Of a stretch of DNA of 64,000 nucleotides, positions 11,414-23,449 are shown piece by piece. The stretch covers positions 27,587,476 to 27,651,475 of the forward strand of contig CM067066.1 of the NCBI GenBank assembly GCA_033980235.1. Reading direction: 5' to 3'. The notes below the pieces were generated by a model, which saw nothing but the letters and a program-made list of their open reading frames with translations, ran no database searches and was not told the DNA's origin. This DNA comes from Diadema setosum. Lineage: Eukaryota; Echinodermata; Echinoidea; Diadematoida; Diadematidae. The first letter of the stretch is position 1. Each line of letters opens with the position of its first letter. Made by a program: the position numbers and the translations under genes.

Positions 11414-12183
11414 ATTAATCACCTTCAGTGATATTTCTAGTTTTCTTCAGATTTGGTTATATTTTTTTTGAATTTTTTTAGAAGGGTAAATGCTTCTTAT
11501 CAGTATTATTAGCTCTGAAATAGTTCTAAATATTACCATTTGATCCAAAATACTGGGGAATAGAGGGTAGTCATGTTAATGTGTGGTAATAAATGCTAGT
11601 GTATGTAGTTAAAGAAACTAAAAAGCTCTCCGTTTCCAATAGTATTTACCACAGGATTATACACATATTTGATGCCATTCCCTGTACACAGGGAATTTTC
11701 AGGCAACCCAGATTAAACCCATTCTGTGGTGTTACCAAGGGAAATCAAGAGTGGTGAAGTTCTGTTTGGCAAATCCTGCCCATAGCATTGCTACCAGCTC
11801 CCTTTATTAACATAGAGACCCACAGACTTTGAAAAAAAACAACAACATTAAAATAGGAGCAAAACTGTTCCACACAGTGAGTGTGTTTCGCAGCCTGCTG
11901 ACTGTGGTGTTCCTCTCTGAGATTAATCAGTAGAGGGCAGAGTTTGGGATGCAACGGGAAGAAATCAATCTGCAGCGAATATGGGATAAAGTGGCGAGGC
12001 GACACCCTCTGAGAAAGTGTGACACGTTTCCATTGTCGAGATCAAGCGATGCTCAGCCGTAAAGAATACTCACCTTGACCCCTGCTGCCCCCTTTTCTAT
12101 CGCCCCAAAATGATGGTTTGAGTGATGCAAGACTTATTGCCACCAGCTGATGTTTTGTCTCTCTCTGTTTTCTGCTCTAACAG

Positions 12184-12289
12184 GTTGCGCACACAGACGT
12201 CGACAGCAGGCATGGGCGTCGCCAAGAGGCGCATCTCAACCTTGAAAGTGACCACCTCCAGCGACAACGATGACACCGCCTCCGACTGA
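12184..12289 (+). CDS. CCDC102A: CCDC102A-like protein, last coding exon and stop
   Basis: The acceptor ends at 12183. The first base completes the split arginine codon; then 34 codons, beginning LRTQTSTAGMGVAKRR and ending SDNDDTASD, run to TGA at 12287-12289. The coiled coil stops after about four residues and gives way to a short basic patch (AKRRISTLK) and an acidic tail rich in Ser and Asp, comparable to the acidic tail I recall for vertebrate CCDC102A. The three visible exons together encode 126 residues, roughly the last quarter of a protein that in human is about 550 residues long. High GC relative to the flanks supports coding. Confidence 0.85.
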
Positions 12290-12530
12290 GAAAATGGGAG
12301 GGCCTTTTCCTCTTTCCTTTTTTTTTCACACCACTACGAAAGGGAGGCACATGATGAAAAGAGAATTGGAACTTTCAGCAACAAAACGATCGGCAACATG
12401 ATACATCGACAGAGCGATCTAAGAGAGAGAGACATGTTCCTGAAATGGGCTGATACATTAAACCCATATCATTTATTGATGACCTTTCCACTTAAAATAG
12501 AAATAAAGTGCTATGTATGGCATCCCACAG
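12290..12530 (+). other. CCDC102A: Probable 3' UTR of the CCDC102A-like gene
   Basis: Follows the TGA. A canonical AATAAA at 12502-12507 would give a 3' UTR of about 230-250 bases. No competing hexamer was noted between the stop and this site. The exact cleavage site is inferred. Confidence 0.55.
12502..12507 (+). terminator. Candidate poly(A) signal of the CCDC102A-like gene
   Basis: A perfect AATAAA lies 213 bases after the stop codon on the coding strand, followed by a GT-rich stretch (GTGCTATGTATGG) of the kind seen downstream of cleavage sites. Confidence 0.55.
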
Positions 12531-14984
12531 TCCAGCAGAATATCCCATCGCCCGGCATCTGTCGTGAGACCAGCGACTGATAGGTGATACCAGAATTCAC
12601 AACTATCTGCCTGCGCATGTTGCCCACGTTAAGTTGCAGCGAGGATGCGTAGTCATTGCAACCATTCTTCCTGCTCTCGGCAGATTTTGTCCAGGTCATT
12701 TCTTGTCTTCCATTTATGGCATTCCAATTTTTCTTTGGTCGTCAGTTCCTGAAAACAATACTGTAATAGTGGCTGTTGTGTTGATTAGATGTGAAACATA
12801 GTGGTAACATCAGTTATCATGTCAAGTTCAAATTAATGTTTCCCGTAAACACGGTCCAAAAAGAAAGAAAGGAAAGAAAACCCTAAGATCTGCAAACACA
12901 TTCATCTTGTAATCTAATGTTTTACCACAGGGATGGCATATGGAGGTTTGACAGAAATAAGACAGAGAATGAATGTTGAAAGCAAACGGGGGTGCTATTT
13001 ATAAAGCTGTGTGTTAATGAGACAGGATGTTGACCGAACAGAATTGGAACAATTTGCTGGTGATTTTCATCTGATGAAAATATTAGTCCATGCTGTCACA
13101 AATCTTTGTTTTCTTCTCTTCCTCACCAGTAACGCTAAAGAGGCCTAGACTTAATCCGTTGTTTTATGTCCTGTCATGGGCATGTCAAAAATGACCAAGA
13201 ACACTTTCTACTCTACAGTGCAATTTTCCAATTTATGTTACAGTAGGCTGTAGTGAAATGAAACAATTAGTTTCATAGACATCTACTGAAAAAAAAAAGC
13301 AGTTGCACTCTTCTTGAGGTGTCTTGCATAGCCGTCGACAAGGATATGCATTATCCCTGCTCTCTGTTAGACTTGGTAATATCTTGAATGATGTTAAGGA
13401 TTTTCCCCTCCTTCTAGGATAGTAGGGGTTTGCATACCAATCCATCCAGTGGAACCAAAGAACGCATCTCCAGTGAAACCACAGGACTAATTCCACTGCA
13501 ATTATCCAAGGCTGCCTGGTTTAACTGTTATACTTGCAGACTAGTCCCAAGTATACTTGTGCAGGTGTCTATAGGAAATGTGTGTTATAGCTAAATCCGC
13601 TGGTCCTCAACATGTTAAACATCAGCAAGTCTCTGTGTGTGTGTCCTCCCAACAGTTTTAGGACCAGGCTGTCATTAGCAATGATGACTCCCACCATTTT
13701 AACTCTGCTCTCTAAAAGAGAATAGAATGACTACATTCCAGTGAGAAAGACAGTGTGTGTATGGGGATAAGTGTTGCGTGTCTTCACAAATGCATTGTGA
13801 ACAAACTCTTGACCGCATTGGCAGTTAAAATGCACGGTGTGCCCCAAGTGGATTCTGAGCTGCGGGAGATAGGTTTGGCCTTTAAGCGAAGCAAGTTTAT
13901 ATTATTAATGTGGTATCTGTAGAGAGATATATTTCCTTGCAGGGAACATATTGAATATATCATTCTGGACAGGCACTTTTTTGGTTTGTTTTTTCTCTAT
14001 CTTTCTCTTTGTCCATCCAGCTCTTTGTACTTGCATTGTATATCTTCCTGTGGCCACATTGTCTTTCATGCTTGGTTTTGGTTTCACCAATAATCAATAT
14101 TAATAGTGCTGTATGTGTCTGTATTTTACAGATGTATGTCAGTATAAAGGCACAGGAGTGAAATAATTCTCCTGTTATCAGGGTCGGTGACCTTTGAGAG
14201 GCTCTCTTGCGCAATTCAGTATGCACAATGTAGAATGATATGCCAGTCTACCATTGTACTGTCCTAGTTTAAATGTGGACAAAAAAAGAAACCAACAATA
14301 GTGTCTGATAGGCCTAGACATTTATCTGTATCTTGTGGTGACAATTTTTGACTAGGGAGTAGTAAGTAGCTCCTAATGAATGAATGGTAGTGGATACCTG
14401 TTTGAAGATACTTTTGTTATAGCACAGCAGGTGTATGTTATTTATTTATCTATTTATCTATCTGAGGGTTGTTGTTGTTATTGTTTTTTTTTTGGGGGGG
14501 GGGGAGGGTGGGTATCTTGGGTGGTATCTCTGTAGCATATTTTTACTCATCATGATGGGGGAAAAAAGAAATATCTAAGCCATCACTGTGAATTTAATGA
14601 CTCTGCTTTTCGTGGCTTAATATTTTCCAATGATAGTGAGAAAGATGTTGGTGTCATTTTACCGTATGTCACAAATCCTATGTAGAATCTTTAATATGCA
14701 GCATGCCTACATGGCTGTGTATGGTGCATGCATGTGTGTGTATGTGTTCATATGTATGTATGTGTGTTTCAGATAATGTTTTCTGCAATACGTTGCCATG
14801 GTTGGCAGTTTGATAGTGAGGGCAGCTTTGTAAGGTGTGTCAGCTGTGCACAAATACAAAAGCAAATGAATAATGATGCCTGTTCTTTCATTTTTTCATT
14901 CATGTGTAGTTATACTGCCCTCCACTAACAGTGCAAGCACCACAGTGACTATTTGTCTTTACAGATGTCCTTTGAAGATTGTAT
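12531..14984. other. Intergenic sequence, no gene seen
   Basis: AT-rich sequence without a convincing ORF or exon. It contains a G-rich stretch at about 14490-14510, short TTTA/TCTA microsatellite runs near 14440-14460, and a GTTGCCATGGTTGG motif at about 14793 that resembles half of an RFX X-box. Confidence 0.6.
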
Positions 14985-15227
14985 GATAATAGTAATAATA
15001 ATAATATGGTCTTCATTACCCAGTGTAACCTCTTTAGTGTTGCCAGTGCTCTGCTGATAGACCCTGTCATTATTATAACCCTGTTATCCCAATTATATAC
15101 ACACCCTTGGTCGAAAGGGATATGCTGGGTAAAAACGTCTTGTCCAGTGATGCAGGCACTCCATGGGATTGGAACTCGGGACCTTCAATTGGCGGTTCCG
15201 AGTCTTATCCACTAAGCCACAGTGCTT
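14985..15227 (-). mobile_element. tRNA-derived SINE, minus orientation
   Basis: Read on the minus strand, the head near 15227-15150 is tRNA-like: TGGCTTAGTGGATAAGACTC is a good pol III A box region, and GTTCCAATCCC some 35 bases later is a B box. A non-tRNA body follows, and the element ends in an ATT/ATC-rich tail at about 14985-15010. Because of the tail and body it is a SINE rather than a tRNA gene, and the tRNA arms do not fold cleanly. Confidence 0.75.
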
Positions 15228-18200
15228 TATGAGGAATTGTAGTTTATGGTGGTGTTTTAACATTGCTTATTGTGACATGACTTGACAGGTTAAGCTTTTG
15301 GATCAAGGCAGTTCGCTTTGTGAACGTAGTTTTCAACAGTTTTCAACAAGTACAGGTACATATTTTATTGTTTGTAACCTTCGCCATATTTTTCTAGGAC
15401 AGGACATGGAATTCTTGTGTTGGTTCTTTCAAAACACAGAATGCAAAATGGAAGATATTACAGCATTGCAATTCTTCATGTTAAAAACTAAAAAACAAAA
15501 AAGAAACAAACATACAAGGCCAAAATAATTGTTCTTCTATCTCTTTAGTATGACGACAGATATCATGAACATGGTAAAGGTTCATTTTTGGAGTCATGGA
15601 ACACTGAATGGAAACTCTGAATGGTAATTTCAGACATTAACAAATGACATTTTGCTAAAGCTTGTATCCGGTACCAGATTTGTGTGTTTGTCCAATGTGT
15701 GACAATAAATGATCGGCTTGATAATTGGGCAGAATGAAGGAGAGGGGAAAAGGGGAAAAAACAACAACAAAGAACCATCTGCAAGATTCAATCTCCCACC
15801 CGTCAGATCAAATCTAATACCACATACTCCCATCAAACGTGGTAGTGTGCAATTTACCGTATTAGCTTTATATCAACGGTCAATTGTGTGGAATTAGCTG
15901 TGACCATGGGTGTGATTTTCGTCATTAGCGGTGCTTCAAAATAGATTTCGTGTGGAGAAGCTGGAAGCTGCTAATGTGTACGCATCCATTCTTTACTTTG
16001 CCATCACCGGTTTGCCATGATGTCGAGATGCTGAGGCTACCGACAGTGTCGTGGCACATGCTCTAGTGATATATACATGAATGTAAGATTGTATAAAAAC
16101 TTGTATATTTAAGAAGAATAATATGACTTTAAAATTCATTGGAATGTGAGCATAGAATAGCTAGCATTTCTCTATTCTCTCTTGACAGATTATGATATTG
16201 TCTCCATTGTACATAGATATGGATAGAAAAATATTATGGTAATTGGCTAGCTTACTACAATATATTAGAATGTGAATTTTTGTCATGCTTTTGTTTGTGT
16301 AGTCTGTAAAAGCAAGCATTTATGAACCATCTATGCTTTTTTTGTTTTTTGTCAGAATTTTGCATGAGAGCACCACAGAGGTGCTGCAATGAACGTTCAT
16401 GTTCAGACCTGTCAAGGGACGGTCAAGGTATTTTGATTGATATACGTCAACAGCATTTAATCCCTTCATGGGTAGGTGACAGTCTCACAAGTTACGCGAA
16501 TCCAAACTACTGTTTTACCTACTTTATCATTGACTCAGAGTGGTATCCTAAACCTGCTGAGTACCAGCACCCTCTGCATGGGCTGTCCTTGGCAATCTTG
16601 TGATCATGATTGCAATCCACTTTTTCCCAAGCCGACCGCCATTCATTCGTTGAAATTGGTTTCTGGACACTGTGACGAGCATTTCACTACATGGAGGCAT
16701 GGTTCAAGTCTGTGCATTTTGTCTGCCGACACAAGCCTCAAGCCATGCAAAATTAAGAGAAAAGAACGACATGCACAAGAATGAAAGAAAAGTCGCAAGA
16801 TAGAAATTAAAACATGCTTGCCTACTGTAGCTCTGGCACTAATCCCACCAGCTACCAGCAGATGTCAATGTAGATTTATGACTCAATGTTCAAGTTAAGA
16901 GTGCATCTGATGTTTTGTGCAACAAATTACATCTCCTCAAAATCCATAACTCTCTCTGTTGCAATGGTAATTAGTGGAAGTAGTTGCATGAAAGCTTGAA
17001 GCCCTTTGCACCGCATAAACCTCAAATTGTCAATGATGGGGGGGGGGGCAGTTGAGGATGATTCAGGATGAATAGGTAACCATGTGATTTTTACATTTTG
17101 ATGGCTCAATAGACAAGCATTCTTGTAATGTGATTTATGGTTGGAATGTGATATGAACATGGGAATGTTGTGAGGTTTAGGGGACCACATGACTTGGAAG
17201 CAGCATACAGGTATTCAGCGCTATTTTTTAATCATCCTAGTGGGTAGTGTTATCAAACCAGAAATAAATGTATGGTAGACGTGTTGCAACTTTGGATTCA
17301 TGGTGCTGATGTAATGTTTACATCTTGAGTTAGACTTCTCTGCGAAAGTAAACCCTTGTAAGCAGGGTTAAAGTGAAATCTAATGCCTTGAGCAATCAAA
17401 GAGAAAAATTAAACAAATACTCCGAGTTGACTGATTTGCCATTATGTGTAGCAGTATTTTGAGCTCAAAAACTGTACACCTGATTATTTTGCTTCCACTT
17501 GAACTTGTTGACATAGTCGAGGTGAAGAGACGTTTTCGAGAGTGGACAGCAGTCATAAGTATGAAGGAAAGTAAGATGATACTCACAGGTCAGTTTCATC
17601 GCTTAGTGCCAAACTAGATTCTAAGTTTGCTTCGATCTCTGACATGGTGTTTGTATGTGCCGTAGATGTACACAAAGGGTCATTAAATTGTGAAGATCTA
17701 TATGTGTGGTATACATGCCGTTTTTAAAGTATTCGTCCCTACTCTCATCATAGCTTTATAAAATCACGAGAACTAAAAACAAGAGATCTGGAAATTGTGC
17801 ATATGTATGTCGCAATATCAAAATGGTGCAGCAAGTGTTTGAGGGGTTTCACATTGGGAGAAGAGCTCGTTCGTAATCATATTTCTGAACGCAATTCTAA
17901 ACCCATCAGAAAGCGTTCAGACACTGAATGAAGGCTCATGGCTGACTATCCATAACTATTTGTCAGTCATGTTATAATGTGCTGTAGACCCATTGGGAGA
18001 ATAATGTGATATGGCAGAGCAACATTTCTAGTTTAAACATGTTTCTTAACTCATTGGCAAACTTGTTCTGTCTCAAGTGTGAAAGCCCTGTTCTACCCAT
18101 AGATAATGTCACCTTACAGACTGTGAGAGGTGTATGTACTCAACTGACCCCATTATGTGTGTATTCATGCTGGCATGTATTCCCCTGTATCACATTTCTC

Positions 18201-20420
18201 CCACACCTCACCGAGCATAATACAATTCACATTCCCACCTTGACTCACAAGTAGGTCTTTTTTTTTTCCCCTCTCTTTCTTCTGTCTGTGCTACTTGGGG
18301 TGAAAGATCACCCAGATATTTTCCTTTTGCTAAGGTTGGACATGAATCTTGCTTGTATTATTTCTGCATAGATATCAATGTATTCAGTATTCTCAAAATA
18401 TGGACGCATTCACCCTCTGTTTAAAACAGGACCAGTCTGAAATGGGTCTTGCAAGAGTTGTCACTGCCATGCTTACTAATATTTTTGCAGGTTCTTTACC
18501 CGACCTTGTGATACAAACTCTGCAACAGGGTGAGCTTTAAGTGTGTAATCACTTTATACTTGTTAATTTAAAGAATAAATTTCAGAGGGAGAAAGAGTAA
18601 ATATTGAAGACATAGTTTCCACACAAGCAAAGTTTATCGTTTATAGTTGGCTTTACAATACACAGATGGATATGTGCAGAATGTGTGCAATTTCCCATTT
18701 TCTTTTCCTCTCTCTTTTCTTGCTGTACAAGGCTGAAATTTTGTTTTCATATAAGATGCTGACTAGATCCTAAGTAGTCAGGTGATTAGCAGAGAACACA
18801 GCATATGACTGAGTGTATCATACATTTTCCTTTGGCAAACAATAGTTGCTAATGATCATCAGCCATTACTCTTACTAATGACCCAGTTACAAGTAATGTC
18901 ATGTGAATTTGCAAGGAGATGAGTTTGCAAGGCATGCGTATGAAAGAGAAGAGGTGCCCAGTTATAACCAGGAGTAGGAGTCATCATATTTGTCAAAGGT
19001 CTCTTGTATTTCAACACCACAGGGTTTGTCATCACTTGACAAGAATCAAAATTACCTTCTCTCTCAAAAAAAAAAAAAATGTATGACAATTGCAGCAATT
19101 GTTGTGTTGAGCAATCCATAATACTGTGGGATATGTCACACATGTTTAAAACTGAAAGATATTCTCCAGTGACTTATTCCTGCTTAAATAGTCCTTTGCT
19201 CATTATGTAATACTTTTTCTGTCATATCTGTGGGGTGCCAGGGGTAGTGATATTACTCTTTATATTGCCACCATAAAAGTTGCTCTTTGTCGATATTCTT
19301 GAGTAGATTAGTGGAAATTGACATCATGAGGCATTTCACAGGCACTGGCATTTTATAGTCACAAAGGGGTGATTCAGCACCCACGCAAATATACTCAACT
19401 TCATTCATGCTCTGGTTGATGTAGCTGATTTGCTCATAAGAGACCGAGTTGCACTCTGTGAGCTATGAATGGTCATTTGTGTATCCTTGAACACATTTTC
19501 GATCCCGCTCCATTCCATCGAGAGTTAATGGTCTTTAGTGCGATTCAAGTAAATTGAACCTGTCGTGGACACTGACAACCACAAACACTTTGTTAACCAC
19601 AATGGCATTGCGGGGATTATATCGAGTGTGATATTGAAAACAAAAATCAGTGAACCACAAGAAAGTACAGAGTGGTATAATCATGCCCCATAAAAGACAC
19701 GTTTACAATCATGTCAGGATACTATGATGTGAAAGTGTTTCTGTCACCTTTTGTATTTTGCTGATGATTCTTTCTTCTTGCCATTTGCTACGTTGGACTT
19801 TCTCTCCATTAAGTTATTACCCCACCTTTTTTTTTTTTTAATTAAATGCCAAGGCAGCAAAAAAGCAAGAGCATATATTTGTATTCAGTGTATTGTAAGC
19901 TCCCCCTGCTGTACCATATAGATTAGGCATGTCATCATAATAAATGAGATTGTATGGAAATTGGAAACTCCCCTTGTGCGGCTGTCGCGACCAATTTTTT
20001 ATAGCGTCTGCGTGATTGAGGAATGTGGGCAGAGACGGGTTCTTGGATGGCCTCATTAATCGGCCACGGGAGTCGGTGGAGGAGTGTCTTGGAAGAGTGA
20101 GTTATGCAGTGGTGGCCGTGCGCTTCTTCCCCCCCCCCCCCCTCCCCCAACATGCTCTGGTACTGGTGTTGCTGAAGTGTGTGTGGGAGCGGATTGATTC
20201 ATCCCGCTCTGCTTGACATTATCCCGAGAGTGTTATGGTCATGTGTGTTTGTATACCGGTGTGTTTTATTTGACAGCTGCAATTTTTCCTCTACCCCGTC
20301 AGCTTGTGAAATCTTGGCCGTCATGCGATGGCTTTACTCCTCCTGGTGCTAATTTCTCTCTCCTTTTCTTTCATTCATTCTCTCCTCTTCTCTCTCTCTT
20401 GACATATAATTTCCATACCT
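15228..20420. other. Intergenic sequence, no gene seen
   Basis: About 5.2 kb without a recognisable exon on either strand. It holds a G11 run (17038-17048), an A13-type tract (about 19067) and pyrimidine-rich stretches. Patches of more complex sequence at about 15860-16060, 16390-16560 and 19500-19640 stand out from the AT-rich surroundings and could be regulatory, but no specific signal supports that. Open frames here are short and of random composition. Confidence 0.6.
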
Positions 20421-20729
20421 GCTATCAGGGGCGGATCTAGCTTTTTGCTAAGGGGGGGGGGGGGGGGGGGGGTTGGTAAGTTGGGTCATGACAAGCAAAA
20501 AAGAAAAAAAGGTCTTCACATTTTTGGGTGACACTCCTCTCCCAAAATTGGCTGACAAGGAACAAGAAAAGGAAAAAAAAAGGTCTTCATATTTTTGGCT
20601 GCCACTTCTCTGTTTTACAAAAAAAAAAAAGGAAAAGCTTAAAGGGGTTAAAGCTCCCCACCCCCCCCCCCCCCCCCTAAAAAAAGAGAGCGTGAACCCC
20701 TAACCTCCTGGAGATCCACCACGGGCTAT
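20421..20729. mobile_element. Probable hAT-like MITE, about 300 bp
   Basis: The left end CAGGGGCGGATCTAG at 20426 is a familiar hAT-type terminus. The complement of the right end (to 20724) reads CCGTGGTGGATC, so 9 of 12 terminal bases pair. GCTAT occurs immediately outside both ends (20421-20425 and 20725-20729). The interior has G21 (20452-20472) and C17 (20661-20677) runs that are themselves complementary, plus two related blocks containing AAAAAGGTCTTCA (about 20507 and 20577). A full 8-bp duplication is not present, so the exact borders are uncertain. Confidence 0.6.
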
Positions 20730-20940
20730 CTTGTCTTCAGTCTGTGCATTATCATTCTCTCTCTCTCTCTCTCTCTCCTATATTCACCATTGACTTCTTT
20801 GATCACTCTTAAATATTAGATCACTTTTATCTTGTAACTGTTTGTCCTGCACTTTTCTCTTTCCTTCTCCTCTCTATTTTCATCTCTCACTTCATATATT
20901 ATCTAGTATCCTTCCTTTGGTTTGTCTCTCACTCTTCATG

Positions 20941-21194
20941 TGAAGAGTTTGTTCGCAAAAACCGATAAGTCCATATTTGCCAAATGGAGATATTTGCGAT
21001 TAAAGGTCAAGAAAAATAAAGAGAATAATAAGAAAATGTTTTGCTTCTTTTGACCGTAACTTCAACAATGTACCTTTATTATGTAGTGACCAATATATCA
21101 TTGGTATGAAAGGTATCATTTTGTACTTTATGACAGAGACCATACTTCAAAATCTTCAAAATGGACTTGTCGGTTTTTGCGAACAAACTCTTCA
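20941..21194. mobile_element. 254-bp MITE with ~30-bp inverted ends
   Basis: The left end TGAAGAGTTTGTTCGCAAAA and the complement of the right end are identical over that length and continue ACCGAYAAGTCCAT with a single mismatch. The interior is AT-rich and has no ORF. The flanks read CATG and TATG, so the target duplication is unclear. The superfamily is not assigned. Confidence 0.8.
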
Positions 21195-21452
21195 TATGTA
21201 GCTCGCTCTCTCTTTTATGCTCCAGCTCACCTTTCTCTTTTTAACTCTTTCTCCGTCCTTCTGCCTTTTTTCCCCCAAACCAACTACCTTTTTTTTCCAC
21301 CAGTCTGTCTATCTGTCTCCCTCTCTATCTCTATTCGTTTTACTCTATCTCTCTCTCTCTCTCTCTCTTTAGTAGTCACGGTATGTATTGCTCATATTCT
21401 CTCATCAAAGGTATTGTCGTATCCCTATTCCATCCTAAACATTGCTGTATGT

Positions 21453-21849
21453 TTAAAGGGATGGGTACAGTATTGGTTGAGGTGAGGATTCAGCCTTTAA
21501 CGTTTTGCAAGATACTTAGAAATGACTTTATGAAATGTTAAAGAGCATACAATTCTAAGGGGAATTCAAAGTTCATTTGATAGAAATCTGTTTTGAAATG
21601 TCTGAGATTAAAAAAAAGTAAAACAAAGCCATCCTTATAAAAAGGTGGATCCCAACTTTCATTAGGATTGCTCTGTTTTGGATATCTGAGCCATTTCAAA
21701 GCCAATTTTCATCAAATAAACTTTGAATTCCTCTTAGAATCATATGCTCTTTCATATTTCATAATAGATTTCTCATCTAAAAAAAATTATCATCAAAAAA
21801 GTTGGAATAATGTAGCCATATCTCAACTGAAACTGTACCATCCCTTTAA
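21453..21849. mobile_element. Palindromic TTAA MITE, family 1 (copy a)
   Basis: TTAA flanks both sides (21453-21456 and 21846-21849). The ends are AGGGATGG(G)TACAGT and its complement. The two halves are inverted copies of each other: the left arm has GAATTCAAAGTTCATTTGAT, and the right arm has the complementary ATCAAATAAACTTTGAATTC. The element is therefore a long imperfect hairpin of about 390 bp without coding capacity. TTAA targets are used by piggyBac and Kolobok transposons; I cannot decide between them. Confidence 0.8.
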
Positions 21850-22139
21850 ACACCCCTACCTTAGAGAAGCGACATCGAGAGTCTGGCATGTTTCATCGTT
21901 ACGTATTGCTCTTGGCATGTTCGCTAATGATGTGATGGTGCCATACAGTGAGCATACATGTATCACGTTTACGGTGTCATTAATTTGTGGAGTACGCTCA
22001 TCCATGGCTGGTGTTGTATATTGAAAATAGCTAGCGATGCATGCATTTCTGGCAAAGGAATCTGCGATGATGTGCGAACAAACATGATAGCTTTCTGAAG
22101 CTACAATCGAGACAGTTTTCATTCTTCAAAGACAGAGGG

Positions 22140-22410
22140 GGAATTCCAGGGTACATGTCACGAGACCGACACCCACGCGTCATACAGCCCATGAGTTTGA
22201 CACCACAAGCAAACAAGGCCCACAAGACTGACACATTAAGCCACGTGTTGTACAGTTGAACTTGTGGGCTGCTTTTACCTGTGTCGAACTTGTGAGCCTT
22301 ATTTGCCTAGTGTCGAACTCATGGGCTGTATGACTCATGGACCTTTTTTCAATGTCGAATTCATGGGCTGTATGACTTGTGGGTGTCGGTCTTGTGGGAT
22401 GACCAATTCC
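22140..22410. mobile_element. Foldback element with internal ATGGGCTGTATGAC repeats
   Basis: The outer ends GGAATTCC and GGAATTGG (complement of the right) are followed in both arms by GAGACCGACACCCA or AAGACCGACACCCA, then CATACAGCCCATGA. The right half also repeats GTCGAAYTCATGGGCTGTAT twice (about 22310 and 22354) and related CGAACTTGTGRGC blocks. The whole is an inverted-repeat element of about 270 bp with short internal direct repeats. There is no ORF and no clear target duplication. Confidence 0.7.
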
Positions 22411-23280
22411 AAACTGAGAAATTGAAGCATTTATGAATGAAACCTGCGTTACTTTTTAAAGAGACACAAAAATGAGAGAAAATTGGCATCTACGTGAAAA
22501 ATCCCTGTAAAACATCACAATTTAGTCAGCAAGCAGTGCAAGCTCTTAATGTGGGGTATGGAATCATGTGCGACACTTTCAATGTACTGTGGCATATCAC
22601 AGTTTATTGATCGGTTTGAGTGTGGTTGTGCATTTTCGCAAAAATATGCAAAAGTTAGCAACCCATCAACTCGTGAATATGGATAACAAAGAGGTTCACT
22701 TTTTAATCAAGATCTGAATAGTCTCATCCATCTCCAACAAAATTACGGATGCCAAAATAACATTCTCGTCACATTCGTTCATATTTATTCTCTCTCTTTC
22801 ATTTTGATGATATACAGTGTGTTAAAACATGAGTACAAAACATTGATATCAACAACGATGAGAAAAAAAACAAACTGAGATTTGCTAAAACATAACATGA
22901 AATGTATCACTCTGTTGGAAGTAAACCTATTTTTGCCTAAAAGAGCGATTTTGACCAGTCACTTGCAACATTACGCATAATGATAATGCCACACATTATA
23001 AGAAAATCAAAGCTGCAATTACTATACATCTATAGAGCAACACACAATGACATGGAAAGTCTGTAATTCAAAAAGTCTCTCTTTGATAAAATTATTCATA
23101 AAAATAATATAAAAAAGAGTTTATCAATTAAGCACCAGTACGGAAAGATAAAAGAGAAAAAAAAATGAAGATAAAAACAAGTAAAAAAGAGAATTTCATA
23201 AATATCACTTTGGGACAATTACCGGTAACAGTATGTGTACATCATGCAGTGAACCAGATAGTTTGCAAGTAACGAGATCT
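22411..23280. other. Intergenic sequence, no gene seen
   Basis: Very AT-rich sequence with A-rich tracts near 22860 and 23155. No ORF or repeat boundary is recognisable. Confidence 0.6.
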
Positions 23281-23449
23281 GGGGGGCATTTCATGAAGGA
23301 ACTTGTCGGATAAAATGTCCGACAAGTCAATTACATCCGACAAGTTCACAGAAATCAGCCAATCACACTAAAAAATTTCTCATAACTTGTCGGATATAAT
23401 TGACTTGTCAGATATTTTATCCGACAAGTTCCTTCATGAAATGCCCCCC
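23281..23449. mobile_element. 169-bp near-perfect foldback MITE
   Basis: The left arm starts GGGGGGCATTTCATGAAGGA and continues ACTTGTCGGATAAAAT; the complement of the right end is identical over that length. The arms continue with GTCAATTAYATCCGACAAGTT, leaving a central loop of only about 35-40 bases. ACTTGTCGGA or its complement occurs repeatedly within the arms. The arms are about 65 bp with few mismatches, suggesting fairly recent origin. A target duplication beyond one base is not visible. Confidence 0.85.

Larger units (their letters stand above)
8167..12183 (+). other. CCDC102A: CCDC102A-like last intron, 4.0 kb
   Basis: Runs from GTAAGC at 8167 to TCTAACAG ending at 12183. Three mobile-element layers occupy much of it: a LINE reverse-transcriptase relic (9121-9585), an hAT-like MITE inserted at its left edge (8675-9127) and a 1.27-kb tandem-repeat element (10144-11413). 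A G16 run lies at 8529-8544. Sequence at 8300-8340 (AATTCAATTCAAATC) looks like the tail of a SINE or LINE in reverse orientation. No further exon was seen. Confidence 0.8.

Noticed and set aside
15150..15227. Functional tRNA gene on the minus strand
   Set aside because: A and B boxes are good but acceptor and anticodon stems do not form convincingly and a SINE body with tail follows.
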